Part shown: positions 18,955 through 28,098 of the stretch, one piece after another
Position numbering within the stretch: position 1 is the first letter of the stretch
How the letters are laid out: each line of letters starts with the position of its first letter
Assembly (NCBI GenBank): GCA_016929395.1
Contig: JAFGIX010000017.1
Location: 1 to 54,834, forward strand
Direction: 5' to 3'
From: Candidatus Zymogenus saltonus
GTDB taxonomy: Bacteria; Desulfobacterota; Zymogenia; Zymogenales; Zymogenaceae
Length of the DNA: 54,834 nt
The notes under the pieces: model-generated
Seen by the model: only the letters and a program-made list of their open reading frames with translations
Told to the model about the DNA's origin: nothing
Databases searched by the model: none
Program-made: the position numbers and the translations under genes

Positions 18955-19242
18955 GAAGCATCTAAACGGGTACGTCGGGGGATGAAATTAGCCTCTCTTC
19001 TTCTGCCGTGGCCGCAAAAATCCAAGGGTTGGGAGGCCGCTCTTTACCATCGGCGGTTAAAAAATACCAAAATGTGTAACCAAGAAGGCCGCACATCTTT
19101 TCCATTTACGATACGGCGCGGGTAAGCACGCACGGAACGACGGCGGCCTACTTTTTAAAGTTTTTGGCTTGAATTTTTTATAAAAATCCATTATTTTGAC
19201 ACTAATATAGGAATTTCAAAACTTTGGATCAGGAGAGATATT

Positions 19243-19692
19243 ATGAAATTAAAGAAGATTTTGCTTTTACTGTTTATACTGTCGATCGCCCTCGTTACGG
19301 CCGTTAACGCTTATGCGCAGCGGACGGCGTCCCAGACCCATACCTTCGCTCTGGAGAAGTGGATTACGATCAATCTGAGCGTTGAGGGCATTTCGGTAAA
19401 GGAGCTCAGGTTTTTCAACGATACCAAGACCACCGGGGGCACCTTCGGGATAAACCCGACAAGCGGGCCTTACATGAATTTCGTTGTCTACAACGATGCG
19501 TACCACGAGGTGGACTACGGTATAGCCGTTGCGCTCTTCGACAAAAAGAACAATCTGATTACGGCCGAGTCGTATACGCACCCCGGCGAAATCGACGCCG
19601 GAGAGAGACATGAGGGGACAATCATCTTCGGCCCCGTCAACAGGAGATACCACGAGGCTTCCTATTTTAAAATAGCCCTGGAGATCTACTGA
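19243..19692 (+). CDS. Secreted protein of unknown function
   Basis: 149 residues with a clear signal peptide (Lys-Lys-Ile then a hydrophobic core, cleavage expected after Ala-Tyr-Ala near residue 25). The rest is a single beta-rich domain with no cysteine and no motif I recognise. An AGGAGAGAT ribosome site precedes the ATG. It sits between two envelope genes and is probably periplasmic. A weak TTGAAT-17-TATTTT promoter can be drawn near 19170-19198. The rest of the 290-base gap upstream shows nothing defined. Confidence 0.7.
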   Translation: MKLKKILLLLFILSIALVTAVNAYAQRTASQTHTFALEKWITINLSVEGISVKELRFFNDTKTTGGTFGINPTSGPYMNFVVYNDAYHEVDYGIAVALFDKKNNLITAESYTHPGEIDAGERHEGTIIFGPVNRRYHEASYFKIALEIY

Positions 19693-19732
19693 TTTTTAGG
19701 TTGAGAAACCACTATTTAAATTAGTTCCTATC

Positions 19733-20530
19733 TTGTTTTATATAGCTATTCTCATAATAGGGACGGCGGCATTTGTCCTGTTTGTCTTGCTCCCGGCCCC
19801 AATGACCCTTTTCCATGTCGTTGGGGCTGTGTTCCTTTTCATCCTCCTTGCCTGGTTTTCCCTGTCGATATTTGTGGTTCAGGTCCCATTCTTTTATCGG
19901 GCCTTGACCGGGGGAGACAGGGGCCGGCCCCGTGTAGCGCTCACGTTCGACGACGGCCCCCACCCGAAATTCACGCCGATGGTCCTTGATGTCTTGAAAG
20001 AGTACAATGTGAGGGCGACCTTCTTCCTGGTGGGGGAAAAGGTCATAGAAAATCCGGATACGGTTAAGAGAATAGTCGGCGAGGGCCATTGTATCGGGAA
20101 TCACTCGATGTCCCACGTACATCTTCTGGGCCTTATGAGGACGGCAAGGCAGATGAAGGAAATCGAGGGGTGCCGGAGGGCGATTACGGACACGGCGGGG
20201 ACTTCGTTCCCTTGGTACCGTCCGCCAATGGGATACAAGACGCCGTCCACCTTCTGGGCGGCGAAGAGACTCGGCCTTGCCGTCGTGGGATGGCACATCA
20301 AGGGTTGGGACACGTTCTACACCGACCCGGAGAAGATCGCCTCTTCCGTGCTTAAAAGGGTCAGAAACGGATCGATCATCCTCCTCCACGACTCTTCCAC
20401 TCTGAGAGAAAGGCCCATCGATCGATCGCCGACCGTCGACGCCCTTCCCGATATTCTGTCGGGATTGAAGGAGAGGGGTCTCAGGCCGGTGACTCTGGAC
20501 GGGCTCTTCGATACGGGAGAAGAAAAATGA
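19733..20530 (+). CDS. Polysaccharide deacetylase (NodB-type), membrane-anchored
   Basis: 265 residues. Two N-terminal hydrophobic segments (about 1-20 and 24-50) anchor a NodB domain. Thr-Phe-Asp73-Asp74-Gly-Pro-His-Pro carries the catalytic Asp pair. The zinc histidines are in Gly-Asn-His124-Ser-Met-Ser-His128; Arg-Pro-Pro-Met-Gly near 165 and Leu-His-Asp-Ser near 219 complete the set. It likely removes acetyl groups from an envelope glycan. The start is TTG 19733 without a good ribosome site. The stop overlaps the lolA ATG by 4 bases. Confidence 0.85.
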   Translation: MFYIAILIIGTAAFVLFVLLPAPMTLFHVVGAVFLFILLAWFSLSIFVVQVPFFYRALTGGDRGRPRVALTFDDGPHPKFTPMVLDVLKEYNVRATFFLVGEKVIENPDTVKRIVGEGHCIGNHSMSHVHLLGLMRTARQMKEIEGCRRAITDTAGTSFPWYRPPMGYKTPSTFWAAKRLGLAVVGWHIKGWDTFYTDPEKIASSVLKRVRNGSIILLHDSSTLRERPIDRSPTVDALPDILSGLKERGLRPVTLDGLFDTGEEK

Positions 20531-21195
20531 AGAAGATCTTGGTTTCTGTCCTTTTGCTCCTTTTCGCAGCCGCTCCCGCGGCCGCGGGCAATACCGATGA
20601 GGTCGACGACCTCTTAAAGGGGATGGAGGCGTTCTGGGCTGAGGTGGATACGATGGTCTGCAATTTCACCCAGAAAAAGAGGCTCCCCCTCTTCGATGCC
20701 GAGATAGTATCAAAGGGGAGTTTCGCCTACAAGAGGCCGGGGACGATGATATGGCGCTACGATCCCCCCGAGGAGACCGTGATGGCCGTAAAGCCGGGGG
20801 TCGTTACGATCTACTTCAAGGAAAACAACAGGGCAAAGGTAATTCACCTGGGTAAGGACGAGAATTACCCCCAGGCTATGACCTTCGGCCTCGGCGGGAC
20901 GGCGGATCAAAAGGGACTTAAGGAGAAGTTTGACGTGGCCTTGACGAAGGCGGGGGACAAAAGAACGCTAACGCTGATTCCCAAGGAAAGAGGGGGGGGC
21001 GATCGATTTGAAAAGATCGTCATTACCATAAGGAAGGACTTTACCCCCATATCCACTGTAATCCACTTCTCCGCCGAAGATGTTACAGCCTTCGATTTTA
21101 AGAACGTTGTGATAAACGGCCCTGTGGATAAAAAGACCTTCAAACTGGTGCTCCCGAAGGGGGTTGTGGTCGAGGAGGTCGGCTCGGGCAAGTGA
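20527..21195 (+). CDS. lolA: Outer-membrane lipoprotein carrier protein LolA
   Basis: 222 residues. The signal peptide ends near Ala-Ala-Ala-Gly at about residue 22. The mature domain has the LolA pattern: Phe-Thr-Gln-Lys-Lys-Arg, Gly-Ser-Phe-Ala-Tyr-Lys-Arg-Pro-Gly-Thr-Met-Ile-Trp-Arg-Tyr, and a Leu-Ile-Pro strand near 150. LolA ferries lipoproteins through the periplasm to the outer membrane. It is coupled to the deacetylase by an ATGA overlap. Confidence 0.85.
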   Translation: MKKILVSVLLLLFAAAPAAAGNTDEVDDLLKGMEAFWAEVDTMVCNFTQKKRLPLFDAEIVSKGSFAYKRPGTMIWRYDPPEETVMAVKPGVVTIYFKENNRAKVIHLGKDENYPQAMTFGLGGTADQKGLKEKFDVALTKAGDKRTLTLIPKERGGGDRFEKIVITIRKDFTPISTVIHFSAEDVTAFDFKNVVINGPVDKKTFKLVLPKGVVVEEVGSGK

Positions 21196-21440
21196 GATGT
21201 AAATGGTTCTACAGGATATTCGATATTGAACTCCTCCATGCGTTGATTCCCCTTCACTTTTTTAGTGAAAGCCTCTTTCTTCGCCTCCCTTAAAACCTGT
21301 TCCGATCATATTTAGATTGTTTGAGTAGAGAAAGCCCCGTCTTTTCGTTTTTTTTTGCCCGATTTCACTTTTTCTGTTCACGTTTACCCCCTTTTTTTCG
21401 GAAATGAGACTTTTTTAGACAGGTTTTGCCCAAAAAGGTG

Positions 21441-21469
21441 TTGACATAATTGGATATTTTATATATAAT
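21441..21469 (+). promoter_or_regulatory. Perfect sigma70 consensus promoter
   Basis: TTGACA (21441-21446), exactly 17 bases, TATAAT (21464-21469): both hexamers match consensus in full. Transcription should begin near 21476, 40 bases before the ATG. The rest of the gap 21196-21516 has a small hairpin (TTCACT/AGTGAA near 21256-21273) followed by U-rich sequence, possibly the lolA terminator. Confidence 0.85.
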
Positions 21470-21516
21470 TCTATAAAATTTATGTATAAATTTTACGTAA
21501 AATAAAGGGAGGAGGA

Positions 21517-22512
21517 ATGATGAGGGTAAAAACATTTCTGATCGCTGTCGCTGTCTTGATTATTTTTGCCCCGATTTCTTACGCCTGGGACAACGAGGTG
21601 CACACGCAGATGGTAAAAGACGCTATAGCGCTGTGTCCCAAGGAGCTGAAAACTTTCCTCAAGCAGCATATAGACTCTGCGATATACGGCTCCCTGGAAC
21701 TGAACATCACCCTTTCAAGTCCCACCGCCTATGGGTACAATTACAGGAAGAGCTACTACGTTCCGGAAGGGGAGAGGGGAACGGCCCCAGACGAGGCGAA
21801 GCTCGTATCTAATTCGGTTATTGAGCTTCTGTCAAAAAGGTCTCCCGATGAAGACCTCGTAGCCCGTCGTATGGGCCTGGCATCTTCCTATATAGCGGAC
21901 TCCATTCAGCCGAAGAGGTACATCGGGGTCGCCCCCGATTACCCCCTCGATTATATCGTCAACGAGAAGAGGCTGACCGTTACCTACAACGGACACAACG
22001 CGGTCGAAGATTTCTCCGAGGATCTGAAAACTCTCGTAAGGGGCACCTGGGACAAGGAGCTTACGGACGAGCAATATTACGACCTCGCGGTCAATTACAT
22101 CGTGGACGCATGGGTGACGATCTGGGAAAAGGCCGGCCTTCCCCCCGGCGAGATTGTCGCCACGGGGTCACAAATAAGGCCGATTCCGAAAGAGGTCAGG
22201 GAGGCGAATAAGGAGCCTTTGAAACCGGCCACATATTTCGACCTCAAGAATCTCGAAAAGGCAAATATTTACAAAGATACTGATTTGAAGAAGTATGAGA
22301 AGGAGGAGGGATTTAAGGTCGATATGGAGGGTGAGGGGAAGGTAGAGGGGGAGGAGGAGACGGTAATGAAGCCTCCTGAAAAGACAGTAGGAGAGGAGGA
22401 AGGGACGGGCGAAACCGGGACCAGTGAAGAAACCGTGGAAACCGAGACCGATACGGGAACAGAGACCGAGACGGAAACGGAGACCGGCACGGAAACGGAG
22501 CCCGTCGACTGA
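21517..22512 (+). CDS. Secreted zinc-dependent phospholipase C/S1-P1 nuclease-fold protein
   Basis: 331 residues. The signal peptide ends at Ser-Tyr-Ala (about residue 23), so the mature chain starts with Trp24 and soon has Glu-Val-His. An N-terminal Trp and nearby His are zinc ligands in this fold. A second helical block has Ala-Ser-Ser-Tyr-Ile-Ala-Asp-Ser near 125 and His near 150. The last 70 residues are low-complexity, dominated by Glu-Thr repeats, and probably disordered. The gene has a full-consensus promoter and a GGAGGAGG ribosome site, so it is likely well expressed. The substrate is not known. Confidence 0.65.
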   Translation: MMRVKTFLIAVAVLIIFAPISYAWDNEVHTQMVKDAIALCPKELKTFLKQHIDSAIYGSLELNITLSSPTAYGYNYRKSYYVPEGERGTAPDEAKLVSNSVIELLSKRSPDEDLVARRMGLASSYIADSIQPKRYIGVAPDYPLDYIVNEKRLTVTYNGHNAVEDFSEDLKTLVRGTWDKELTDEQYYDLAVNYIVDAWVTIWEKAGLPPGEIVATGSQIRPIPKEVREANKEPLKPATYFDLKNLEKANIYKDTDLKKYEKEEGFKVDMEGEGKVEGEEETVMKPPEKTVGEEEGTGETGTSEETVETETDTGTETETETETGTETEPVD

Positions 22513-22639
22513 TACATGTCAATGCTAGAAAGCCTTAAATAGATTTACCCGGTATCGGATCAGCCGGAAGAGGGACGGGATTTTTTATTGTGCGTCCTGA
22601 AAATCCCGATTATTCCAAAACTTAAAAGGGATATTCGAT

Positions 22640-23110
22640 ATGCGTAAAATAGCCTCGATCATTTTTGCCCTATCCATACTTTTATCCTCATTGACCTTTT
22701 CAGCGGCCGAGGAAGGGACGAAGGGGACCGGCGACAAAACCTATTACGACGAGGTCGTGAGGATATTGGGAGTTCTCAGCGATACCTACGAGAGGGAGGA
22801 CATTTCCTCCTTTATGAACAAGGTTTCCAAGGATTACGATGGAGACTATCTCGCTTTAGAGGAGGATGTCACCAACGAATTCGACAAATACGACAATTTC
22901 ACAATAAACATCAAAGTGGACAGGGTTTCTTCAAGCGAGGATAAGGGCCTTGTTTTCGCCGATACCCATTGGGACAAGCGTCGGGTAGGAGTCGATGAAG
23001 GCAAGGAGTCTGTCAGTCACGGAACAACGCAGTTCATTTTCAAGAAGGATCCGGAAGGGAAATTTCTCCTCAACGGGATGACGGGGAGGGCCGTTTTCGG
23101 AGAGCATTAA
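22640..23110 (+). CDS. Small secreted protein, possibly NTF2-like
   Basis: 156 residues with a signal peptide (cleavage near Ser-Ala-Ala, about residue 23). The mature part starts with helices (Tyr-Tyr-Asp-Glu-Val-Val-Arg-Ile-Leu, Ser-Phe-Met-Asn-Lys-Val-Ser) followed by strands, the order expected of a SnoaL/NTF2-like fold. No catalytic motif is evident. It follows the phospholipase-like gene by 127 bases and is ended by a strong terminator. Confidence 0.6.
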   Translation: MRKIASIIFALSILLSSLTFSAAEEGTKGTGDKTYYDEVVRILGVLSDTYEREDISSFMNKVSKDYDGDYLALEEDVTNEFDKYDNFTINIKVDRVSSSEDKGLVFADTHWDKRRVGVDEGKESVSHGTTQFIFKKDPEGKFLLNGMTGRAVFGEH

Positions 23111-23135
23111 GGCCGAACTTGAGGGCTATAAACAA

Positions 23136-23167
23136 AAAAGCCGCCCTTTATGACGGGGGCGGCTTTT
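23136..23167. terminator. Bidirectional terminator
   Basis: A perfect 11-bp stem (AAAAGCCGCCC/GGGCGGCTTTT, 10-nt loop) lies between the convergent secreted-protein and corrinoid-protein genes. Confidence 0.85.
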
Positions 23168-23216
23168 GTTGCTTTCGGGACTGAATTCCGAGGCATCAAG
23201 CGATTGTCGTCTCTCG

Positions 23217-23855
23217 CTATTTCAGAAGCGACTTCACCAATTCAACTCCAGACTGGGCGTCCTCCCCGTAGCCGTCCGCGCCTATCTCATCCGAGTATTT
23301 TTTGTTCAACGGGGCGCCGCCCACGATTATCTTGTACTTGTCCCTCACTCCCCCCTCGGAAAAGACGTCGATGACCTCCTTCATGGCGGGCATCGTGGTG
23401 GTGAGCATGGCCGACATCCCGATGATGTCAGGATTGACCTCCTCCGCCTTTTCGAGAAACTTTTCCGGGCTCACGTCCACCCCGAGATCGACTATGTCAA
23501 AGCCATTCCCCTGGAGGAGTGCGGCGAGGATCTTCTTGCCTATGTCGTGGATGTCCCCGGCAACGGTCCCCAGCATTATCTTTCCCCTGGTGCTGTATTC
23601 CCCCTCCTTCAGGTTCGGCTCCAGCAGCCTGTAGGAGTTCTCGTAGGCCTTGACGCAGAGGAGCACGTCCGGGAGGAAATACTCCCCCTCGCTGAAGAGC
23701 TCTCCCACCTCGTCGAGGGCCGGGACAAGGGAGTTATTTAAAATATCGACAGCGGCTATCTCCAAATCGAGCGCCCTTTTCGTCAACACCTCCGTGTCGT
23801 CGAAGTTCATCTCAATTACCGCATCTTTCAACTGATCAAGGATTTTGTCTTTCAT
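23217..23855 (-). CDS. Methyltransferase corrinoid protein (MtbC/MttC type)
   Basis: 212 residues. The N-terminal four-helix cap (about 1-85) and C-terminal Rossmann B12 domain match the family that carries a methyl group between two methyltransferases. The DxHxxG motif is Asp101-Ile-His103-Asp-Ile-Gly106. The Ser-Ala-Met-Leu and Gly-Gly-Ala segments that cradle the B12 tail follow. Its likely partner is the MttB-family gene 650 bases upstream in the same direction. No methylcobamide:tetrahydrofolate methyltransferase is in the window. Confidence 0.9.
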   Translation of the reverse strand: MKDKILDQLKDAVIEMNFDDTEVLTKRALDLEIAAVDILNNSLVPALDEVGELFSEGEYFLPDVLLCVKAYENSYRLLEPNLKEGEYSTRGKIMLGTVAGDIHDIGKKILAALLQGNGFDIVDLGVDVSPEKFLEKAEEVNPDIIGMSAMLTTTMPAMKEVIDVFSEGGVRDKYKIIVGGAPLNKKYSDEIGADGYGEDAQSGVELVKSLLK

Positions 23856-23906
23856 CTGAAGCTCCCTATAATATCTTAACTCTAAAGTTGAGTGATTTGT
23901 TATGCA

Positions 23907-24275
23907 CTATTCCTCGAATTCTTCGCATTCCAATTTAAAACTTGGTGTATGCACTAAAATCAATATAGCTTCGCTCGAATTCGTATTCATGTAACTAAAA
24001 CGTTTCCCTTTCGGGATGATGCATACATCACCGGAAGAAAGGTTATTGGACTCTTCATTTACGGTGAAATTCACCTTTCCTTTAACAACATAATAGTACT
24101 TGTCTGACCGATTCGACCAGGAAAGTTTGTGACTGACACCGGTAGGAACAGTAATCTCAGCAAAAGAGGAGCTATTCTCTTGTCCTGCTGTATAATCAAT
24201 TATCTTGAGCTTGTCGAATTCGATCGGTTTTATTGCTTCGTGTTTAATAATCATATCCTTTCCATTGTAAAACAT
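23907..24275 (-). CDS. Cupin-domain protein
   Basis: About 123 residues; three Met codons (24326, 24275, 24254) could be the start and I favour 24275. A single cupin barrel is suggested by Lys-Tyr-Tyr-Tyr-Val-Val-Lys-Gly-Lys-Val, Leu-Ser-Ser-Gly-Asp-Val-Cys-Ile-Ile-Pro-Lys-Gly and a final strand with Val-His-Thr. The usual first metal-binding His pair is not obvious. It lies between the corrinoid protein and the methyltransferase, so it may act in the same pathway or bind its substrate. The base composition is more AT-rich than its neighbours. Confidence 0.6.
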   Translation of the reverse strand: MFYNGKDMIIKHEAIKPIEFDKLKIIDYTAGQENSSSFAEITVPTGVSHKLSWSNRSDKYYYVVKGKVNFTVNEESNNLSSGDVCIIPKGKRFSYMNTNSSEAILILVHTPSFKLECEEFEE

Positions 24276-24507
24276 TGCGAATCGCCTCATTCTCATCCCC
24301 GTCTGAACCTTCCCTCCTCTTCTCATGTTGACCTGGAGACAGAAAAACCTTTCAAGTCCTTTGTTACGATTTCTCTCGGCCCGGCTTTCTTAAAAAAAGG
24401 TTCTCAAGCGACCGCGACCGTCTTCACCGATACGGCGACAAACTCAAAGCCGCCCTTTTACCATCCTCCCCTTTCAACCTGACAAGCTCTTCGGGAGTTG
24501 TGAGCCT

Positions 24508-25971
24508 TTAGACTTCCCACTCGGCGGCGTAGAATTCATCCAGCGACCGGTTCTTTACCATCTCGCAGTAGTCATCGAGCTCCTTTTTGAGCTTCGGGTC
24601 GATGTCCCTCGGCTTATGCTTTTCGAGGATATTGAGCGCCTTTTCCCTGGCCATGTCGATCATATTGACCTTCCCCTCCTTCTCCCAGATGTCCCTCTTC
24701 TCTATGCTCGCGAGCTTCGGGATGAAGTGCTCCTTCCTGAAGTTCTGCTGGGTGTGTCTCTCGGAGATGTAATTTCCGTCCGGCCCGACACTCCTGATTA
24801 CGTCCATGGCAAGGGTGTTGTCGTCGACGTCGATCCCCCTTAATGCCCTCTTCACCGTCCCTATAAGCTCGTCGTCGACCACCGAGATTTCGTGGGAGCC
24901 GCCGGTGGTCGATTCGATGGTGCCCACGCACGTGATGTAGTTCGCGCCCGACATCGCCGCGAGCATGATCGACCTGACCCTCTCGACCCCGCACTGGATG
25001 TCGAGGGTCTTCGATTCGGTGGCTCCCGCCACCACCCTGCACGGGATGTCGAGGTGATGGGCGAGCTGGGCGCTGGCGGCGCTGATCATGCCGGTCTCGA
25101 CGGCGCCCAAATAGACGGTGCCCCGCCTCATCTCCGCAATCGTCGAGACGCTCCCGTAGAGGACCGGATTTCCGGGATTGACGACCTGCGTCATGACGAT
25201 GTGGGAGAGAATCTCGGCGTTGTGCTGGGTCAGAAGCCCCGCAAGGCTTGCGGGCGCCGTGGTTCCGGCCATCGCCTCGGGAGACGGGATTACCGGCTGG
25301 CCGTGCTCCGCGAGTATCATCATCCCCTCGACCTGGATCTGGGAGGTGGAAAGGGGGCTTTGGATGCTCACGATGGAGATGAAGGGATGCTTCTTCTTGA
25401 TCGCCTCCTTTCCCCCCATGACGATTGCCGTCATCTCCATCATGTCGGTGGTGGGCATCACGCCGTATGCCCCCATCCCGAAGGACTTGGTGCAGTTTTC
25501 GGCCCATCCCCTTATCGTCTCCGAGTGGATTGTCTGCATAGGAATGTCGTGGGGCCAGTAGTCCATCTGATTGGAGACTATGTTGTCGAGATAGTCGAAG
25601 AGTATGACGTGATCGATGGTGTCCTTAAGGGTGGTCGGGCGGTACTCCCCGGTCTTGAGGTCGTACATCCCTATGGCCGTGCCGAGCCCGCCGAATATCT
25701 GGGTGTCGGGATTCACCACCCACTCGTTATCGGGGTCCGCCCCGCAGACCACAAACTCCCTTGGCACCTTCTTCAGGTAGTCCTCCACAACGCCCTGGGG
25801 AAACTTTACAATCTTTGTGGCCTCGTCGACCTTGCAGCCCGCGTCGGCGAGCATCTGCCTCATCTTCTTGACCTCGACCTTGATTCCCACCTCCTCCATC
25901 AATTCAAAGGAGAGTCCGTGAATCCGCTTGACCTCGTCCTCGCTGAGGACCTGAAATTTCGTGCTCTTCAT
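24508..25971 (-). CDS. MttB-family corrinoid-dependent methyltransferase, non-pyrrolysine
   Basis: 487 residues, full length for the trimethylamine methyltransferase superfamily. There is no in-frame amber codon, so it is not a pyrrolysine MttB. It belongs with homologues such as MtgB that demethylate quaternary amines (glycine betaine and others). The region Gly-Ala-Thr-Glu-Ser-Lys-Thr-Leu-Asp-Ile-Gln near residue 325 matches the barrel segment that carries pyrrolysine in true MttB. It should methylate the Co(I) corrinoid protein encoded downstream. Substrate identity (betaine, carnitine, proline betaine or other) cannot be read here. Confidence 0.88.
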   Translation of the reverse strand: MKSTKFQVLSEDEVKRIHGLSFELMEEVGIKVEVKKMRQMLADAGCKVDEATKIVKFPQGVVEDYLKKVPREFVVCGADPDNEWVVNPDTQIFGGLGTAIGMYDLKTGEYRPTTLKDTIDHVILFDYLDNIVSNQMDYWPHDIPMQTIHSETIRGWAENCTKSFGMGAYGVMPTTDMMEMTAIVMGGKEAIKKKHPFISIVSIQSPLSTSQIQVEGMMILAEHGQPVIPSPEAMAGTTAPASLAGLLTQHNAEILSHIVMTQVVNPGNPVLYGSVSTIAEMRRGTVYLGAVETGMISAASAQLAHHLDIPCRVVAGATESKTLDIQCGVERVRSIMLAAMSGANYITCVGTIESTTGGSHEISVVDDELIGTVKRALRGIDVDDNTLAMDVIRSVGPDGNYISERHTQQNFRKEHFIPKLASIEKRDIWEKEGKVNMIDMAREKALNILEKHKPRDIDPKLKKELDDYCEMVKNRSLDEFYAAEWEV

Positions 25972-26089
25972 ATATTGACTCCATGGCTTTCTATATATTG
26001 AACCGTTTTATGCCGTCTTTTTCCCGTTTGCCTCAATATAGTGACCCGATATAGGATGTCATTGCCCCCTTTTTTTACAGCATGATACA

Positions 26090-27601
26090 TCATAAATCGA
26101 ATTTGTCTAATCCTTTTTTCCTCAGAAGCGCCTTTTTTGCGACGTACCGGATGTGTCCCAGGGTGGCCTTGAGGAGCCGCAGCCGATCGAACCGGTTTTC
26201 TTTCAGCATCACTTTGAACGTCTTCCACTGTTTCGGATTCTTGTAAAAGCTCTTCAAGAGATCGTTGTATCCCTTGACAAGGCTCTCCCTGTCGATCGTA
26301 TCGGGCCAGAACACGAAGTTCATGGCGTTCATCTTCTCCCAGTCCTCGTCGAAAGCCCCGTATTTCTCGATATCCTCGTAGGCCTCGCACCCCGGATAGG
26401 GGGTGTACTTCGAGGCGTTTATGAGGGCAAACGGGAGGTCGGATATAAAATCCTTGGTTCGCTCTATACTCTCTCTCGTCTCCCCCGGGGCGCCCACGAT
26501 GAAGAGCCCCTTTACATATATCCCGGCCTCCGTGGTCATCGAGACCGCGCGGGCGGCCGTCTCGGGCGACAGCGTCTTCTCCATCGATTCAAGGAGGGTC
26601 GGGTCGGCCGTCTCGATCCCGTAGTTTATCATAAAGGCCCCGGCCCTCTTCATCAGCCTTAATAGCTCTGGCGTTACGAGGTCTGTCCTTGCGTCGGAGT
26701 TCCAGGTGATCGGAAACGGAAGCCTCAAGATCTCCTCTAAAAGCCCAGTCAGATGATCCCTGTCCACGGTGAAGTTGTCGTCGTAGAAAATGATGTGATC
26801 TATCCCGTGATCGACCTTAAGGCGCCTTATCATATCTATGATGTACTCGACGCTGTGATGGCGGTACCTGTTCCCGAAGACGGCGCGGTCGCAGAAGGTG
26901 CACGAAAAGGGGCATCCCCGGGACGTCACGAGGGTTGCCGCGAGTCTCCTCGGCGAGTGAAATATCGGCGGAGAGTAGAGTCGGGGAAAGCCCGGAAGGA
27001 GCTCGAAGGGTGGCGGAGGGATGGTGTCGAGGTCTTTGATCAGCGGCGGTCGCTCGTTGATCCTTATATCTTTTCCGTCCCTGTAGATTACTCCGGCGAT
27101 TTTCTTCGCCTCGGCGTTCAACCCCCCGTTGACGAGCGATTTGAAGAGGGACGCTATGGAGTCCTCCCCCTCCCCCATAAGGGCGCAGTCGAAGGCCGGA
27201 AACCGGGTGAGGGTCTTTTCCGGGACGGCGGTGACGTGGGGCCCGCCCAAGACCGTGACCAGGTCGGGAAAGGTTTTCTTCAACCCCTTTGCGACCTCGT
27301 GGGCGAGGCCTACCGTGGAGGTGTATCCGGTAAGGCCGAGGACCTTGGGCGACCAGCGGCGGACACGATCGACGGTCTCGGCGGCGTCGAGTCCCAACGC
27401 CTGGGCATCCAGAACCCTAACGTCTATCCCCTCTTTCAGGAGGACGCCGGCGATATAGAGTATCCCGAGCTGGGGAAGTGAGTTCAGGATCGGGAGGCGG
27501 TACCTCGTCTCCTTGTTGACGACCCCGGCCGGGGGATTTACGAGGACCACCCTTTCCCTCCGGTCGGGACTTTCAGCGCTTTTTCCTGCTCGACCGCCCA
27601 T
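26090..27601 (-). CDS. B12-binding-domain radical SAM protein
   Basis: 503 residues. An N-terminal Rossmann domain (about 15-165) with Leu-Gly-Gly-Pro-His near 118-122 is of the B12-binding type. It is followed by a radical SAM core with Cys230-x3-Cys234-x2-Cys237 and a C-terminal helical part. Such proteins typically methylate unactivated carbon or build lipids and secondary metabolites. The DxHxxG His motif is absent, as is common in this class. It lies about 120 bases upstream of the methyltransferase gene in the same direction, but a functional link is only inferred. Confidence 0.85.
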   Translation of the reverse strand: MGGRAGKSAESPDRRERVVLVNPPAGVVNKETRYRLPILNSLPQLGILYIAGVLLKEGIDVRVLDAQALGLDAAETVDRVRRWSPKVLGLTGYTSTVGLAHEVAKGLKKTFPDLVTVLGGPHVTAVPEKTLTRFPAFDCALMGEGEDSIASLFKSLVNGGLNAEAKKIAGVIYRDGKDIRINERPPLIKDLDTIPPPPFELLPGFPRLYSPPIFHSPRRLAATLVTSRGCPFSCTFCDRAVFGNRYRHHSVEYIIDMIRRLKVDHGIDHIIFYDDNFTVDRDHLTGLLEEILRLPFPITWNSDARTDLVTPELLRLMKRAGAFMINYGIETADPTLLESMEKTLSPETAARAVSMTTEAGIYVKGLFIVGAPGETRESIERTKDFISDLPFALINASKYTPYPGCEAYEDIEKYGAFDEDWEKMNAMNFVFWPDTIDRESLVKGYNDLLKSFYKNPKQWKTFKVMLKENRFDRLRLLKATLGHIRYVAKKALLRKKGLDKFDL

Positions 27602-28098
27602 TTTGTTTCTGCCTAAACCTCTTTATAAAAACGGTTGTTGAGCTTTTGATGGAAGGAGGATGGCTCGAGTGTTAAATGAAAAACCCCCACCTCCTCCCCC
27701 GCCCCGATTACCCTATTACCGCCGCCCCCTTCAGCGTTGCGGATGCCGTTAACGGCCTACCTTCTGCCGCCTCGATGGAATCCCCCGCCTCCGCACTGCC
27801 AAAACGATCTCTTTTCTCCCGGCCTCTTTCCGTTTACAAGCTTCCCTTCCGTATGCAGGAGGGATTTTGTGATCCTTTCCTCCAATCGTAATAAAACAAG
27901 GCCTTCGGGATTTTATCGGAGGGTCTTGGTGTCTCTGGGAGTATAACACATTTGTGACATTTTTAGAACATATTCGATTCTTTTTATCCCGAATGAAAAA
28001 AATGGAACCGGAAAAAATACCTTGAATATTGAGGGTGTATACTATAAAATCATAAAAATGTTGTTTGGATGTAAAGTATTTTTAGGATTTGGTGGGAT
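27602..28098. other. Divergent intergenic region ahead of ilvB
   Basis: No gene is visible. The half nearest the radical SAM gene (27650-27800) is C-rich on plus, so G-rich on that gene's own strand. The half nearest ilvB is AT-rich and holds the promoter listed separately. I looked for a leader peptide with runs of Leu, Val or Ile codons or a T-box and did not find one. Confidence 0.4.
28022..28050 (+). promoter_or_regulatory. Promoter of the acetolactate synthase operon
   Basis: TTGAAT (28022-28027), 17-base spacer, TAAAAT (28045-28050). This places the start about 40 bases before the ilvB ATG. Confidence 0.6.

Noticed and set aside
24508-25971. Pyrrolysine-containing trimethylamine methyltransferase
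   Set aside because: The gene has no in-frame TAG and reads through at full family length.
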